64,000 nucleotides of DNA from an uncultured Paracoccaceae bacterium (GTDB lineage: Bacteria; Pseudomonadota; Alphaproteobacteria; Rhodobacterales; Rhodobacteraceae): the NCBI GenBank assembly GCA_943787985.1, contig CALSOO010000006.1:124001-188000 (forward strand), in the 5' to 3' direction. Shown piece by piece: positions 18,236-27,855 of this stretch. Each line of letters begins with the position of its first letter. Position 1 is the first letter of the stretch. The position numbers and the translations under genes are program-made. Under the pieces are notes generated by a model. That model made no database searches and was not told the origin of the DNA. It saw only the letters and a list, made by a program, of their open reading frames with translations.

Positions 18236-19425
18236 CGCACGATGCTCCATTGCACAATCGGATAGGCGCTGGACCAGCCCCGTTTTGATCCCAGCGCTTT
18301 GGCCTGCGCCAATTCGATCCGCATCATTTCACCGCCCTTTGCGCTGTGCCACTGGGCCAAAAGCGCTTCGGCCTCCAATGTCACGGCATTGACCACAAGG
18401 CGACAGCCCGCAGGGATACTGGCCCAAACGGTGGTCAGTAAATCCGTGCTCAGCCCGCCACCGATGAACACGGCATCCGGTGTCTGCAGCCGGGCCAGAA
18501 CGTCGAGAGAGGCCGCGTGGTGCACCTCCAGATGATCCACGCCAAGGCGGTCGGCGTTGCGCCTGATCCGCGCGGCGCGGTCGAAATCCGCCTCGACCGC
18601 GGCGGCGCGCAGGGAAGGGTGGGACAACAGCCATTCGATGGAAATCGACCCCGATCCCGCCCCCAAATCCCACAAAACCTCACCCGGGCGTGGGGCCAAA
18701 GCGGACAGGGTCAACGCGCGCACAGGGCGCTTTGTGATCTGGCCATCGTGCTCGAATTGCCCGTCCTCAAGGCCGGATGCTTTGGACATCACGGCACCTG
18801 CGCCCTGCACTTCAAGAGCGACGCAAACGGGGTGACTGAACGGCTGGGGCGCATCGCCGGCTTTGATCGCGGTGATGCGCTGGCGTGGTCCGCCCAAGGC
18901 TTCCATCACGGTCATGGTGGTGTCGCCGAACCCTTCAGCCTTCAGATAGTCTTGCAGCTTGGTCACAGCGTCCCCGTCGCGCAGCAACACGATCGCTTTT
19001 TGGCGCGGGGCCAGATGTTGTTTCAAACGGGTCAAAGGGGCCGCATGCAAACCCAGACACACGGTCGCCTCAAGAGGCCAGCCGATTTGCGCCGCCGCCC
19101 GCGAGAACGTTGAAGGGGCCGGAACCGCCTGCCACTCGCCTTCTTGGAAATGCCGCGCAAACACGCCGCCAGCGCCGTACCAGAACGGATCGCCAGAGGC
19201 CAAAGCGACCACGCGCTGGCCTGCAAAGCCTTTCAGAATGTCGATGCCGTCCGCAAAGGGCACAGGCCATTCAACCACCCTGGCTGTGACCACGGGCAAC
19301 AGGGACAAATGACGCGGCGCGCCCATGATGACGTCGGCCTGCCCCAGCGCTTTCAGGCTTGCAGGGGACAGGCCTTCTGCGCCATCTTCCCCCAAGCCCA
19401 CAATGGTCAACCAAGGACTAGTCAT
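18232..19425 (-). CDS. cobL: Precorrin-6Y C5,15-methyltransferase (decarboxylating)
   Basis: A 397-residue bifunctional enzyme. The N-terminal CbiE-like half (TIVGLGEDGAEGLSP, LASGDPFWYGAGG, PAPSTFSRAAAQIGWP) methylates C5; the CbiT-like C-terminal half (WDLGAGSGSISIEWL, FIGGGLSTDLLTTVW) methylates C15 and decarboxylates the C12 side chain. The start codon at 19425 overlaps, on the opposite strand, the start codon of cobK (shared bases of CATG at 19423-19426), so any separate cobL promoter must lie within cobK. Confidence 0.95.
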   Translation of the reverse strand: MTSPWLTIVGLGEDGAEGLSPASLKALGQADVIMGAPRHLSLLPVVTARVVEWPVPFADGIDILKGFAGQRVVALASGDPFWYGAGGVFARHFQEGEWQAVPAPSTFSRAAAQIGWPLEATVCLGLHAAPLTRLKQHLAPRQKAIVLLRDGDAVTKLQDYLKAEGFGDTTMTVMEALGGPRQRITAIKAGDAPQPFSHPVCVALEVQGAGAVMSKASGLEDGQFEHDGQITKRPVRALTLSALAPRPGEVLWDLGAGSGSISIEWLLSHPSLRAAAVEADFDRAARIRRNADRLGVDHLEVHHAASLDVLARLQTPDAVFIGGGLSTDLLTTVWASIPAGCRLVVNAVTLEAEALLAQWHSAKGGEMMRIELAQAKALGSKRGWSSAYPIVQWSIVR

Positions 19426-20170
19426 GACACACCTGCTTATCCTCGGCGGCACCACGGAAGCGACCGCATTGGCCCATGCTGTGCACGCGGCGGGGATCAC
19501 GGCGACTTTCAGCTACGCAGGGCGCGTGGCGCGTCCCAAACGCCAGCCTTTGCCCACGCGGGTCGGTGGGTTTGGCGGGGATGCGGGGTTGAAATCCTAC
19601 ATCGCAGAGCACGGGATCACCCATGTTGTCGACGCCACCCATCCGTTCGCCGCCCAGATGAGCACGAATGCTGTCGTTGCCTGCAAGGACACGCCCTTGT
19701 TGGCGCTCAGCCGTCCGAAGTGGGCCGCGCAAGACGGGGACCAATGGCAGCACGTTCCCGATATTGCCGCTGCGGTTCAGGCCCTGAACGGTCCGGCGCG
19801 CAAGGTGATGCTGGCGATTGGCCGCCTGCATCTGGACGCCTTCGCGCCGCAGCCGCAGCATCAGTATCTGTTGCGTTTGGTGGATGCGCCCAGCGGCGAC
19901 GTGCCTTTGCCCAACCGTCACATCATCGTCGATCAAGGGCCGTTTACGCCCGGGAACGACATCGCCTTGATGCGCGCGCACCAGATCGAGGTGATCGTCT
20001 CCAAGAACGCGGGGGGCACCGGAGCGCAGGCGAAAATCACGGCGGCCCGTCGCCTTGGCTTGCCCGTCATCATGATTGATCGCCCTGCCATTCCCGCGCG
20101 TGCAGAGGTCGGCACTGTCAGTGCCGTTATGGAATGGCTGGCAGCTCACGACACAGACCTTGGTGTATAG
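19424..20170 (+). CDS. cobK: Precorrin-6A reductase, inverted inside the cob operon
   Basis: A 248-residue NADPH-dependent reductase that converts precorrin-6A to precorrin-6B. Motifs include LILGGTTEATALAHAV, VDATHPFAAQMS, LLALSRPKW and VSKNAGGTGAQAKITAARRLGLPVIMIDRP. It is the only cob gene of the main cluster on the plus strand. Its start codon interlocks with that of cobL and its 3' end overlaps the convergent cobJ by 25 bp. It therefore needs a promoter inside cobL, while transcripts running from cobJ to cobL would be antisense to all of it. Confidence 0.93.
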   Translation: MTHLLILGGTTEATALAHAVHAAGITATFSYAGRVARPKRQPLPTRVGGFGGDAGLKSYIAEHGITHVVDATHPFAAQMSTNAVVACKDTPLLALSRPKWAAQDGDQWQHVPDIAAAVQALNGPARKVMLAIGRLHLDAFAPQPQHQYLLRLVDAPSGDVPLPNRHIIVDQGPFTPGNDIALMRAHQIEVIVSKNAGGTGAQAKITAARRLGLPVIMIDRPAIPARAEVGTVSAVMEWLAAHDTDLGV

Positions 20171-20895
20171 ACGATCGGCCCCTGCGCCCGTTCGATGATC
20201 CGCGTTTGCGAAGAGCCGACCAGCACCATCGTGCGCATGTCGGCCATGTCCGGCGTGGTCTGGGACAGGGGGACGATTTTGATCGTCTCGTCAGGGCGCG
20301 ACACGTTGCGTGCAAAGATCACAGGGCGGTCGTCGCCGCAGGCGTCTTTCAGAATTTCGAGCGTTTTCTCAAACCCTTCGGGGCGCGATTTGGAGCGCGG
20401 GTTGTAAAAGGCCATCGCGAAATCGGCCTCTGCCGCCAGCCGCAGCCGCTTTTCGATCAGCGCCCAAGGCTTGAGGTTGTCACTCAGGTTGATGGCGCAG
20501 AAATCATGCCCCAACGGCGCGCCTGCACGGGCAGAGGCCGCGAGCATTGCGGTGATCCCGGGCAACACGTCGATGTGCAGATCAAGCCACGCGGCGGGAC
20601 CCGCCTCAAGCGCTTCGAACACGGCGGCGGCCATTGCAAACACGCCCGGATCACCAGAGGAGACGACGACCACTTGCCGCCCCTCTGCCGCCATCTGCAA
20701 CGCGTGTTCGGAGCGGTCGATTTCGACGCGGTTGTCAGACCCGTGCAGGGTCAATCCGGCGCGGGGCGTGATCCGCTCCACGTAAGGGAAGTAGCCAACA
20801 ACGTCCGTGGCTTGCGCCAAAACATCCGCCACTTGCGGCGTGACCATTGCGTCGTTTCCGGGGCCAATGCCAACGATGGACACGCGACCCGTCAT
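20146..20895 (-). CDS. cobJ: Precorrin-3B C17-methyltransferase
   Basis: A 249-residue methyltransferase that drives ring contraction and C17 methylation of precorrin-3B. It has VSIVGIGPGNDAMVTPQV, VVSSGDPGVFAMAAAVFE, DVLPGITAMLAASARAGAPLGHDF and YNPRSKSRP, all typical of CobJ/CbiH. The ATG at 20895 overlaps the cobI stop (ATGA), which fixes the start despite an open frame to 21306. Its 3' end overlaps the convergent cobK end. Confidence 0.95.
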   Translation of the reverse strand: MTGRVSIVGIGPGNDAMVTPQVADVLAQATDVVGYFPYVERITPRAGLTLHGSDNRVEIDRSEHALQMAAEGRQVVVVSSGDPGVFAMAAAVFEALEAGPAAWLDLHIDVLPGITAMLAASARAGAPLGHDFCAINLSDNLKPWALIEKRLRLAAEADFAMAFYNPRSKSRPEGFEKTLEILKDACGDDRPVIFARNVSRPDETIKIVPLSQTTPDMADMRTMVLVGSSQTRIIERAQGPIVYTPRSVS

Positions 20896-21632
20896 GGCCG
20901 CCTGCCTTGCCCATGGACCACGATGATCGAGAAATAGGGCGTCACCTTGTCCCCTGCGTCCGACAGCTTTTGCACCGTCTGGTTTGGCATTGTCGCGTAT
21001 TCGATCAACCACGCCGCGTCGAACTTTCCCGCCGTGCGCAAGGCGGCGCGCACTTTGTCGATGTTGCGTCCGATTTTCATCACCACAATCGCATCGGCAC
21101 TTGCCATTTGGGTGGCCAATACGTCTTTGGGCAAGGTTCCCATCAGCACGCTCAGAACGTCGTCGCCCCATGTGATCGGCATCCCCGTCGCGGTCCACGC
21201 GCCGGACATGCCAGTGATCGCAGGGACCACGTCGACGGGCACCACGTCTTTGAGGCGCGTGTACATGTGCATGAAGGAGCCATAGAAAAACGGATCCCCT
21301 TCGCACAGCACAACCACATCATGTCCCGCCTCAGCCAAGGCGCGCAGGTGGGCGGCGCAATCGGCGTAAAAGGCCGACAGGATTTCGTTGTAGCGCGGAT
21401 CGCTCAGCGGGATTTCCGTGGTGACGGGGTACTCCATCGCAAACTCGATCGCACCCTCGGCCAGCAGCGGCGCGGCGATGCGGCGCGATTGCCCCGTCCG
21501 GCCCGCTTTGCGGAAAAACGCCACGTGTCTGGCACCGCGCACAAGGCGGTCGGCCTTGACGCTCAGCAGCTCAAGATCACCCGGCCCAAGCCCAACACCG
21601 TAAACGGTTCCGGTTTTGGCAGAAGCGCTCAT
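20892..21632 (-). CDS. cobI: Precorrin-2 C20-methyltransferase
   Basis: A 246-residue tetrapyrrole methylase that makes precorrin-3A from precorrin-2. The N-terminal VYGVGLGPGDLELLSVKA, the VVLCEGDPFFYGSFMHMY and VPAITGMSGAWTATGMPITWGDD motifs are diagnostic. It is coupled by a 4-base overlap to cobH upstream and cobJ downstream. Confidence 0.95.
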   Translation of the reverse strand: MSASAKTGTVYGVGLGPGDLELLSVKADRLVRGARHVAFFRKAGRTGQSRRIAAPLLAEGAIEFAMEYPVTTEIPLSDPRYNEILSAFYADCAAHLRALAEAGHDVVVLCEGDPFFYGSFMHMYTRLKDVVPVDVVPAITGMSGAWTATGMPITWGDDVLSVLMGTLPKDVLATQMASADAIVVMKIGRNIDKVRAALRTAGKFDAAWLIEYATMPNQTVQKLSDAGDKVTPYFSIIVVHGQGRRP

Positions 21633-22258
21633 TCTGCGCGGCTCGCGATGGCGTTGATGGCCGCGACCGTGATGGCGGACCCGCCCAAGCGGCCTTCAAC
21701 AATCACCCAAGGCACGGGAGAGGCGGCGCGCAGGGCGTCTTTGCTTTCGGCGGCGCCAATGAAACCCACAGGGCATCCGATGATCGCGGCAGGGCGCGGG
21801 CAGGTCGGGTCCTCAAGCATGTTGAGCAAGTGGAACAGGGCCGTCGGCGCGTTGCCGATGGCGACCAATGCGCCCTCCAGATGCGGGCGCCACAATTCGA
21901 GGGCGGCGGCGGAGCGGGTGTTGGACATCTCTTTGGCCATGTCGGGAACCGCGGGGTCGCGCAGGGTGCAGATGACCGTGTTGTCCGCTGGCAAGCGTTT
22001 GCGCGTCACCCCCTCGGAGACCATGTAGGCGTCGCACAAAACAGGCGCGCCGTTTTGCAATGCAGCGCGTGCGCTTGGGCCGAAATCATCTGAAAAATGG
22101 ATGTGCTGCGCCAGATCGACCATGCCAGCCGCGTGGATCATGCGCACGGCAATGGATTCCACATCGGCGTCAAATCGGGCCAGATCGGCCTCTGCGCGGA
22201 TGGTGGCGAAGCTGCCTTTGTAGATGGTCGCCCCATCGGTTTCGTATTCATATGGCAA
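21629..22258 (-). CDS. cobH: Precorrin-8X methylmutase
   Basis: A 209-residue enzyme that migrates the C11 methyl group to C12, converting precorrin-8X to hydrogenobyrinate. Motifs visible are the MIHAAGMVDLAQHIHFSDD helix holding the catalytic His, GAPVLCDAYMVSEGVTR, and AIIGCPVGFIGAAESKDAL. It lies three bases after cobG and overlaps cobI by four bases. Confidence 0.95.
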   Translation of the reverse strand: MPYEYETDGATIYKGSFATIRAEADLARFDADVESIAVRMIHAAGMVDLAQHIHFSDDFGPSARAALQNGAPVLCDAYMVSEGVTRKRLPADNTVICTLRDPAVPDMAKEMSNTRSAAALELWRPHLEGALVAIGNAPTALFHLLNMLEDPTCPRPAAIIGCPVGFIGAAESKDALRAASPVPWVIVEGRLGGSAITVAAINAIASRAE

Positions 22259-22261
22259 TGG

Positions 22262-23432
22262 TCAATCGCTCCAGTTCATCAGCCCAACACGGGGGGCAAG
22301 GTCGGTCGGGGCAATGCCGCGCCGCTGCGGGTCATCCCACGGATGGCCATTTCGGACAAGATCAAACGCGCCGTCCCGTCCCACGGCCACGACATCCGCG
22401 CCCCCGCGATGCGCGCATCCTTTGGCACATCCCGAGACATGCAGGCTGCGCCCCTTGAGGTGGGGGGCAAGGGTGCTGGCGATCTGGCGGGTGGGCACAG
22501 TGGACGCCGCGCAGGCTGGTGCGCCGGGGCAGGCGTGGATATGCATCCGCGGGTCATCGGGGGTCGTGACAAAGGCGGGCGTGTCCGTGACTGGGGTGCC
22601 GTCCAGAATAAAAATCCGGTTGGGGGCGATCCGCATCCGCGAAGCCCCTGTGCCCTGCATCAAATTCCGCAATTGGCTTGCCGTCATGCTGCCAAAGGGG
22701 ACGCCATAAGCGCAGCCATTCGTTAACGGTCCCGGCGTGAGAAGGGCGGTGTCGGGTGTGACTGTTTCGCGTGCGAAACAATGGGGCAGAGGTGTTGCCG
22801 CAAGATGTGGGGCCATGCGCCGGATATCGGGGCTTACTGTTTTGTGAAACCAACGTGCCAGCGCAACGGCTGCGTTAACCGCGTCGTCCTGTGTCACAGG
22901 TTGTCCAAGCTTTGATCCATCTGCGCGCACGATGATCCCGCCGCTGGCGGAGGTTTCGATCCGGATGTCACCAGAGGCGTTGGCAAGCTGGCGGGGGCCA
23001 TCGACATCCACCACAAACCCGAATTTGGCGGGCAGGTCTGGAAGGTCTTCGAGCCGCGCGATGAGGCGGCCCCCGATCAGATCCGAAGTATGGCCGCGCT
23101 TGGGCACAGGGGCCACGATGATATTGCGCTTGTGTTCCAGTTCGGGGGTCGGGTCGAGCAGCCCCAAGTCCCACAGCCCGTCCAACATGGCCCCGTGATC
23201 GCGCACCCCCGCGCAGTTGCAGATTGGCGCGGTTGGTGAGGTCGATGATGCCGCTGCCGTGGGCGTCGGCAAGGTCGCACAGGCCCAGCACCTTTGCGGC
23301 GCTCAGCCGGCCAAGGCGCGGACGCACCCGCACGATGAGCCCGTCGCCGGACATCATCGGGCGATACGCGCCAGGGCACCATCCCCTAATTTCGGGGCCT
23401 TTGGATGGCGGGTTTTCGGGGGTTTTGGTCAT
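22262..23432 (-). pseudogene. cobG: Precorrin-3B synthase with one-base frameshift
   Basis: CobG hydroxylates and lactonises precorrin-3A with oxygen, using a [4Fe-4S] centre related to that of sulfite reductase. Translation begins at ATG 23432, overlapping the cobN stop, and gives RGWCPGAYRPMMSGDGLIVR to NLQLRG. There the frame breaks: a G5 run (plus-strand C5 at 23206-23210) holds one base too many. Dropping one G continues into VRDHGAMLDGLWDLGLLD and on to the cysteine cluster HACPGAPACAAS / SGCAKGCAHRG near the end. The repaired length is 389 residues, normal for CobG, with no other stops. Sequencing error, recent mutation or slippage at the G-run are all possible. Confidence 0.85.
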
Positions 23433-26400
23433 TCCCCTGTCCCCATCCGAGCGGCGATAGAATTGCGCCGTGTTTGCCAAAGCCCTGCATGATGCAACGC
23501 GTTGAAGCGGTCCAGCATGGCGCGGTGCGCTTCGGGGTTGGCCCCGGCAAGGAAGGCATCCACCTGCGCATCCCCGAGGGTCGCGTCAAAATACAGGTCG
23601 AACAAATGCGCAGGCACGGCAGCGGCCAGATGCGCAAAGGCGGCCATGTGATCCAGCGTTGCGGCGATTTCAGCGGCCCCGCGAAACCCGTGGCGCTGCA
23701 TCCCTGCGATCCAGTCGGGGTTGGCGGCGCGGGCGCGGACCACCCGCGCGACTTCTTCGGGCAGGGTGCGGGCGCGGGGCTGGCCCGGCACCGTGTTGTC
23801 GAGGTGATACAGAGCGGCTGGCGCGCCGCCTGTGGTGGCTTTGGCGGCGGCAAAGCCTGCTTCGTGGGTCGCGTAATCCGCCGCCAGCAACAGGTCGGTT
23901 TCCGGCAGGTCCTGAGGATGCACAAAACTGTCCGAGCGCGCGACTCGTTCTGCGATGCCTTTGGCGTCCCGGGTCACGTTTTGACCGTCCAGCGCATAGG
24001 ATGACGCCTTGAGCCATGCTTCGCCTGCTTTGCGGCGGCTGTCCTCGTCGTAGCTGTCCACCAGATCGCCCATGCCAAGGCCGTAACTGCCCGGTGCCGG
24101 TCCAAACACCCGTGCGTCCGATGTGCCGACAAAGGGGTTCCAGTCGGATGCCTCGTCGCGCTGTGACAGCACCCGCACGGCTTGGGCAAACAGCGCCGAG
24201 AGGGTCGGGAACACATCGCGAAACAGGCCCGAGACCCGCAAGGTCACGTCAAGGCGGGGGCGGCTGAGGTCGGTGATGGGCAGAACTTCGATCCCCGAGA
24301 CCCGTTCAGACCCTGCGTCCCACACCGGTTTCACGCCCAGCAAGTGCAGCGCCATGGCGAATTCTTCTCCTGCGGTGCGCATGGTCGCCGATCCCCACAG
24401 GTCTACGATCAGCCCTTTTGGGTAGTCGCCTTCCTCTTGCAGGTGGCGGCGCACGAGTTCTTCGGCCAGTTTGACCCCTTGGGCGTAGGCAGAGCGGGTT
24501 GGCACCGATCGCGGGTCTGTGGTGAACAGGTTGCGCCCTGTGGGCAACACGTCCGAGCGGCCACGATAGGGGGAGCCAGAGGGCCCCGCGTCAGTCCGTT
24601 TCCCGTTCAGCGCGTCGATCAGGCCGCGGTGTTCGCCGAGGGCGGCGGCGTGGCTGTCAAAGGCGGTTTCGGTGACGGGGACGCGTCCATAGATGTGCAA
24701 CCCATCGCCGAACTGGCTTTCTTTGATGTCGCACACAAAGCGGTCGATGCGGGTGATCGCCTCGGCGGTGGACGAGGCGGTGTCGAGGCCAAGATCTTGT
24801 TCGACCCCGATGGCTTGGGCCTCTGCGCGGATGTCGTCCTGTAGGCGGTCGCGCCGTTTCGGGTCCAGCCCGTCCGCGTTGGAGAATTCGTCCAGCAGGG
24901 TTTCGAGGCGCAGGAACTGGTCGGGTGTGTCGCTTTGTTTCATCGCGGGGGGGACGTGCCCGAGGGTCACCGCCCCGATGCGCCGTTTGGCTTGGGCCGC
25001 TTCGCCCGGGTCGTTGACGATGAACGGATAAATAACAGGCGTGTTGCCGATAAGGGCCGCCGGCCAGCAGTCGTTCGAGAGCGCGACCGATTTGCCCGGC
25101 AACCATTCCAGCGTGCCATGGGCCCCGACGTGGATGAGCGCGTGGATACTTTGGGCGCGCAGCCAGAGGTAGAAAGCCACGTAAGCATGGCGCGGGGTGC
25201 GTGCGAGGTCGTGGTAGTCGTCCTCGCGCATTGCAACTTCGCCCCGTTCCGGTTGCAGCGCCACCAGCACCGCACCCCTACGGGTGGCGGGAAATCTGAG
25301 CGCGCCGTCGACGCACAACGGGTCCGTCGCAGCGTTGCCCCACGCCGTTTTAAGGTCGTCCTGCAATTGGGTCGGCAGCGTTTTGAGCGCGGCCTCGTAG
25401 GCGGTGAGTGGCCACGCGATGGTCTCTTTGAGCGCTTCTTGCAGCGGTGCCCCTTTGGAGATCCTCCACCCCTGTGTGTCCAGATCGTCGAGGATGGCGT
25501 CGGTGGAGGCCAGCGCATCAAGGCCCACGGCATGCGCCATGTTCCAGTCTTTGCCCGGATAGGTCGACAGCACGATTGCGGCGCTTTTCGCGGTAGGCGG
25601 CGTGTCCCCGAGGGTGACCCAGCCCATCACCTGATCCGTGATCGCTGCGATCCGTTCGGGGACGGGGCGGTGCGAAAACCGCGAGTATTCCAGATCGGCG
25701 TCGCGTTTGCCCGGCTCTTTAAAGCTTGCCACCCCTGCGAAAATCCGCCCGTCCACTTCGGGCAGCACCACATGCATGGCGAGGTCGGTGGGGGAGAGGC
25801 CGCGCTCTGACTCTGCCCATGCTTTTTTGCGTGAGGTGCCGAGGGCCACCTGAAACACCGGCACGTTGGCGGCGTCAAGTGGCGAGGTGCCATCCGCCCC
25901 TTTGCCCGAGAAGGACGTCGCGTTGACAATGGCGTCGGGTTTGAGCGCCCGCACGTGGCGGCGCAGCCAGCCCGCTGCGTCAGGCGCTTTGAGGGAGGGC
26001 GCGAATATCGCCACCACGTCGCAGCCTTTGGCGCGAAAGCTCTCGAACAGGGCCTCAATGGGGGCCATGTCGGCTGAGGTCAGGTAGGCGCGGTAAAAGC
26101 TGATCAGGATGCGGGGTTTGTCTGTGGATGTTTGACCGACCGGCAGGCAGGCCACAGGGCAGGTCACGCCGTTTTCCGGTGTCCATGCCCCGACGCTTGG
26201 CACCACCTTGGAGCCGCGCACCGGCCCTGCGTACAGCCCTGCCGCAAGGGCGAGTTGGGCGAGCGCGGCTTGGGCGGCCACTGCGCCGCCTTGATCGCAC
26301 AGATGCGACAGGCGGCGCAGGGTGGATTTGGGAAGGGTCGACACATCGTCAAGGCGGGTGTCGATGCGCCCGTCCGCAGGCAAAACGGCCAGCGCGATCC

Positions 26401-26722
26401 CCTTGGCGCGACACAGGGCTTCGACCTGTTGCAACCCGTAAGTCCAATAGGCGTATCCACCGATCAAACGGATCAGAATGCCTTTGGCTCCCTCAAGCGT
26501 TTGTTCAACGTAGGTGTCGACAGACAGCGGGTGTTTGAGGGCCGTGAGATTGGCAAGCCGTGTGGTCGGCAACTTGCCATTTGCCCGCGCAAACCCTGCC
26601 GCAAAGGCCCCGAGGTCACTGTCGGAAAACGAAAGCACCACAAGATCAGCGGGGCTTTGCCCGAGATCCATGGGGGTTTCGGATTCCTCTAACCCGTGGC
26701 TTTCGCGGAAGACGACGTGCAT
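23429..26722 (-). CDS. cobN: Cobaltochelatase subunit CobN
   Basis: A 1097-residue large subunit of the aerobic ATP-dependent cobaltochelatase, which inserts Co2+ into hydrogenobyrinate a,c-diamide together with CobS and CobT. It starts MHVVFRESHGLEES and contains the CobN/MgChl-H core, including HALIHVGAHGTLEWLPGKSVALS, a His-rich metal/porphyrin-binding motif, and FVGTSDARVFGPAPGSYGLG. CobS and CobT are not in this window and must come from elsewhere. cobN follows cobW after about 97 bp and its stop overlaps cobG. Confidence 0.96.
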   Translation of the reverse strand: MHVVFRESHGLEESETPMDLGQSPADLVVLSFSDSDLGAFAAGFARANGKLPTTRLANLTALKHPLSVDTYVEQTLEGAKGILIRLIGGYAYWTYGLQQVEALCRAKGIALAVLPADGRIDTRLDDVSTLPKSTLRRLSHLCDQGGAVAAQAALAQLALAAGLYAGPVRGSKVVPSVGAWTPENGVTCPVACLPVGQTSTDKPRILISFYRAYLTSADMAPIEALFESFRAKGCDVVAIFAPSLKAPDAAGWLRRHVRALKPDAIVNATSFSGKGADGTSPLDAANVPVFQVALGTSRKKAWAESERGLSPTDLAMHVVLPEVDGRIFAGVASFKEPGKRDADLEYSRFSHRPVPERIAAITDQVMGWVTLGDTPPTAKSAAIVLSTYPGKDWNMAHAVGLDALASTDAILDDLDTQGWRISKGAPLQEALKETIAWPLTAYEAALKTLPTQLQDDLKTAWGNAATDPLCVDGALRFPATRRGAVLVALQPERGEVAMREDDYHDLARTPRHAYVAFYLWLRAQSIHALIHVGAHGTLEWLPGKSVALSNDCWPAALIGNTPVIYPFIVNDPGEAAQAKRRIGAVTLGHVPPAMKQSDTPDQFLRLETLLDEFSNADGLDPKRRDRLQDDIRAEAQAIGVEQDLGLDTASSTAEAITRIDRFVCDIKESQFGDGLHIYGRVPVTETAFDSHAAALGEHRGLIDALNGKRTDAGPSGSPYRGRSDVLPTGRNLFTTDPRSVPTRSAYAQGVKLAEELVRRHLQEEGDYPKGLIVDLWGSATMRTAGEEFAMALHLLGVKPVWDAGSERVSGIEVLPITDLSRPRLDVTLRVSGLFRDVFPTLSALFAQAVRVLSQRDEASDWNPFVGTSDARVFGPAPGSYGLGMGDLVDSYDEDSRRKAGEAWLKASSYALDGQNVTRDAKGIAERVARSDSFVHPQDLPETDLLLAADYATHEAGFAAAKATTGGAPAALYHLDNTVPGQPRARTLPEEVARVVRARAANPDWIAGMQRHGFRGAAEIAATLDHMAAFAHLAAAVPAHLFDLYFDATLGDAQVDAFLAGANPEAHRAMLDRFNALHHAGLWQTRRNSIAARMGTGE

Positions 26723-26818
26723 GACTAGACGCTGGCCCCCGACCCAAAGTGGCAGGGGGCAGTCCAGCCAGAGGCCGGACAGGTCAGTTTTGGCGACGGA
26801 GTGCGCATTTTTGCAATG

Positions 26819-27853
26819 CTACCCCACCAAAGCGGCGCGGATCGCGTCCGGGTTCACATCGTCATGTTCTGCGATGACAACCAGTTTGCCCTGACGGGGC
26901 GCATCGCCCCACGGCTGGTCGTATTGCTGACGCACCCGCGCGCCGACCGCCTGGACCAGCAGACGCATCGGTTTGCCTGCGACGGCGGCGTAGCCTTTGA
27001 CGCGCAGGATGTTCTGGGCGTTGGCCATCGCCTCGATCCGAGCGACCAGATCGGCAGGATCGCTGATTTCGGGGATGTCGACCACGATGCTTTCAAAATC
27101 GTCGTGTTCATGATCGTCGTGCCCGTCGTGATGAGAGGGGCGGGCGTCCATGTCGTCTTCGGCGGCAGCGCCAAGGCCAAGGATCACGCGGGGGTCCACA
27201 ACGCCTTCGGAAGTCTCGACGATGGGCAATTTGCGTGGCGCTTCGGCTTCGATTACGGCGCGGGCTTTGGCCACGCCTTCGGGGCCTGCGAGGTCGGTTT
27301 TGGTGAGCAGGATGATGTCGGCGCAGGAAATCTGATCCTCGAACACTTCGGACAAGGGGGTTTCGTGGTCCAAGCTGTCATCGGCGGCGCGCTGGGCGTC
27401 CACAGCGGCAACATTGGGGGCGAAGCGGCCATCGGCGACGGCTTCGGCATCTGCCAGTGCGATCACGCCGTCCACAGTGATTTTGGAGCGGATGTCGGGC
27501 CAGTCAAACGCCTTGAGCAGCGGTTTGGGCAAGGCCAGACCGGAAGTTTCGATCAGGATGTGATCAGGGCGCGGTTCGAGCTTCATCAAGGCTTCGATCG
27601 TGGGAATGAAATCATCCGCCACAGTGCAACAGATGCACCCGTTGGAGAGTTCCATGATGTTTTCAGCAGGGCAATCGGGGATCGCGCAGGATTTGAGGAT
27701 GTCCCCGTCCACGCCCACATCGCCAAATTCGTTGACAACGATGGCCAGACGCTTGCCCTGCGGGTTTTGCATCAGGTGGCGGATCAGAGTGGTTTTGCCA
27801 GCGCCAAGGAAGCCTGTGATGACGGTGACGGGAAGTTTTGCGAGATCAGACAT
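26819..27853 (-). CDS. cobW: CobW GTP-dependent cobalt chaperone
   Basis: A 344-residue G3E-family GTPase with P-loop GFLGAGKTT, the metal-binding NGCICC motif, and a His/Asp stretch (SHHDGHDDHEHDD, about residues 230-245) before the CobW C-terminal domain. CobW proteins deliver Co2+ to cobaltochelatase. ATG 27853 is chosen by family N-terminus; the in-frame extension to 27934 lies inside the preceding DUF1636 gene. Being second behind the riboswitch and directly before cobN supports the chelatase role. Confidence 0.94.
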   Translation of the reverse strand: MSDLAKLPVTVITGFLGAGKTTLIRHLMQNPQGKRLAIVVNEFGDVGVDGDILKSCAIPDCPAENIMELSNGCICCTVADDFIPTIEALMKLEPRPDHILIETSGLALPKPLLKAFDWPDIRSKITVDGVIALADAEAVADGRFAPNVAAVDAQRAADDSLDHETPLSEVFEDQISCADIILLTKTDLAGPEGVAKARAVIEAEAPRKLPIVETSEGVVDPRVILGLGAAAEDDMDARPSHHDGHDDHEHDDFESIVVDIPEISDPADLVARIEAMANAQNILRVKGYAAVAGKPMRLLVQAVGARVRQQYDQPWGDAPRQGKLVVIAEHDDVNPDAIRAALVG

Positions 27854-27855
27854 AT

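Noticed and set aside
22262..23272. cobG starting at the internal codon at 23272
   Set aside because: This frame begins with sequence unlike CobG and omits the conserved N-terminus, which is found in the other frame and overlaps the cobN stop as the other operon genes do.
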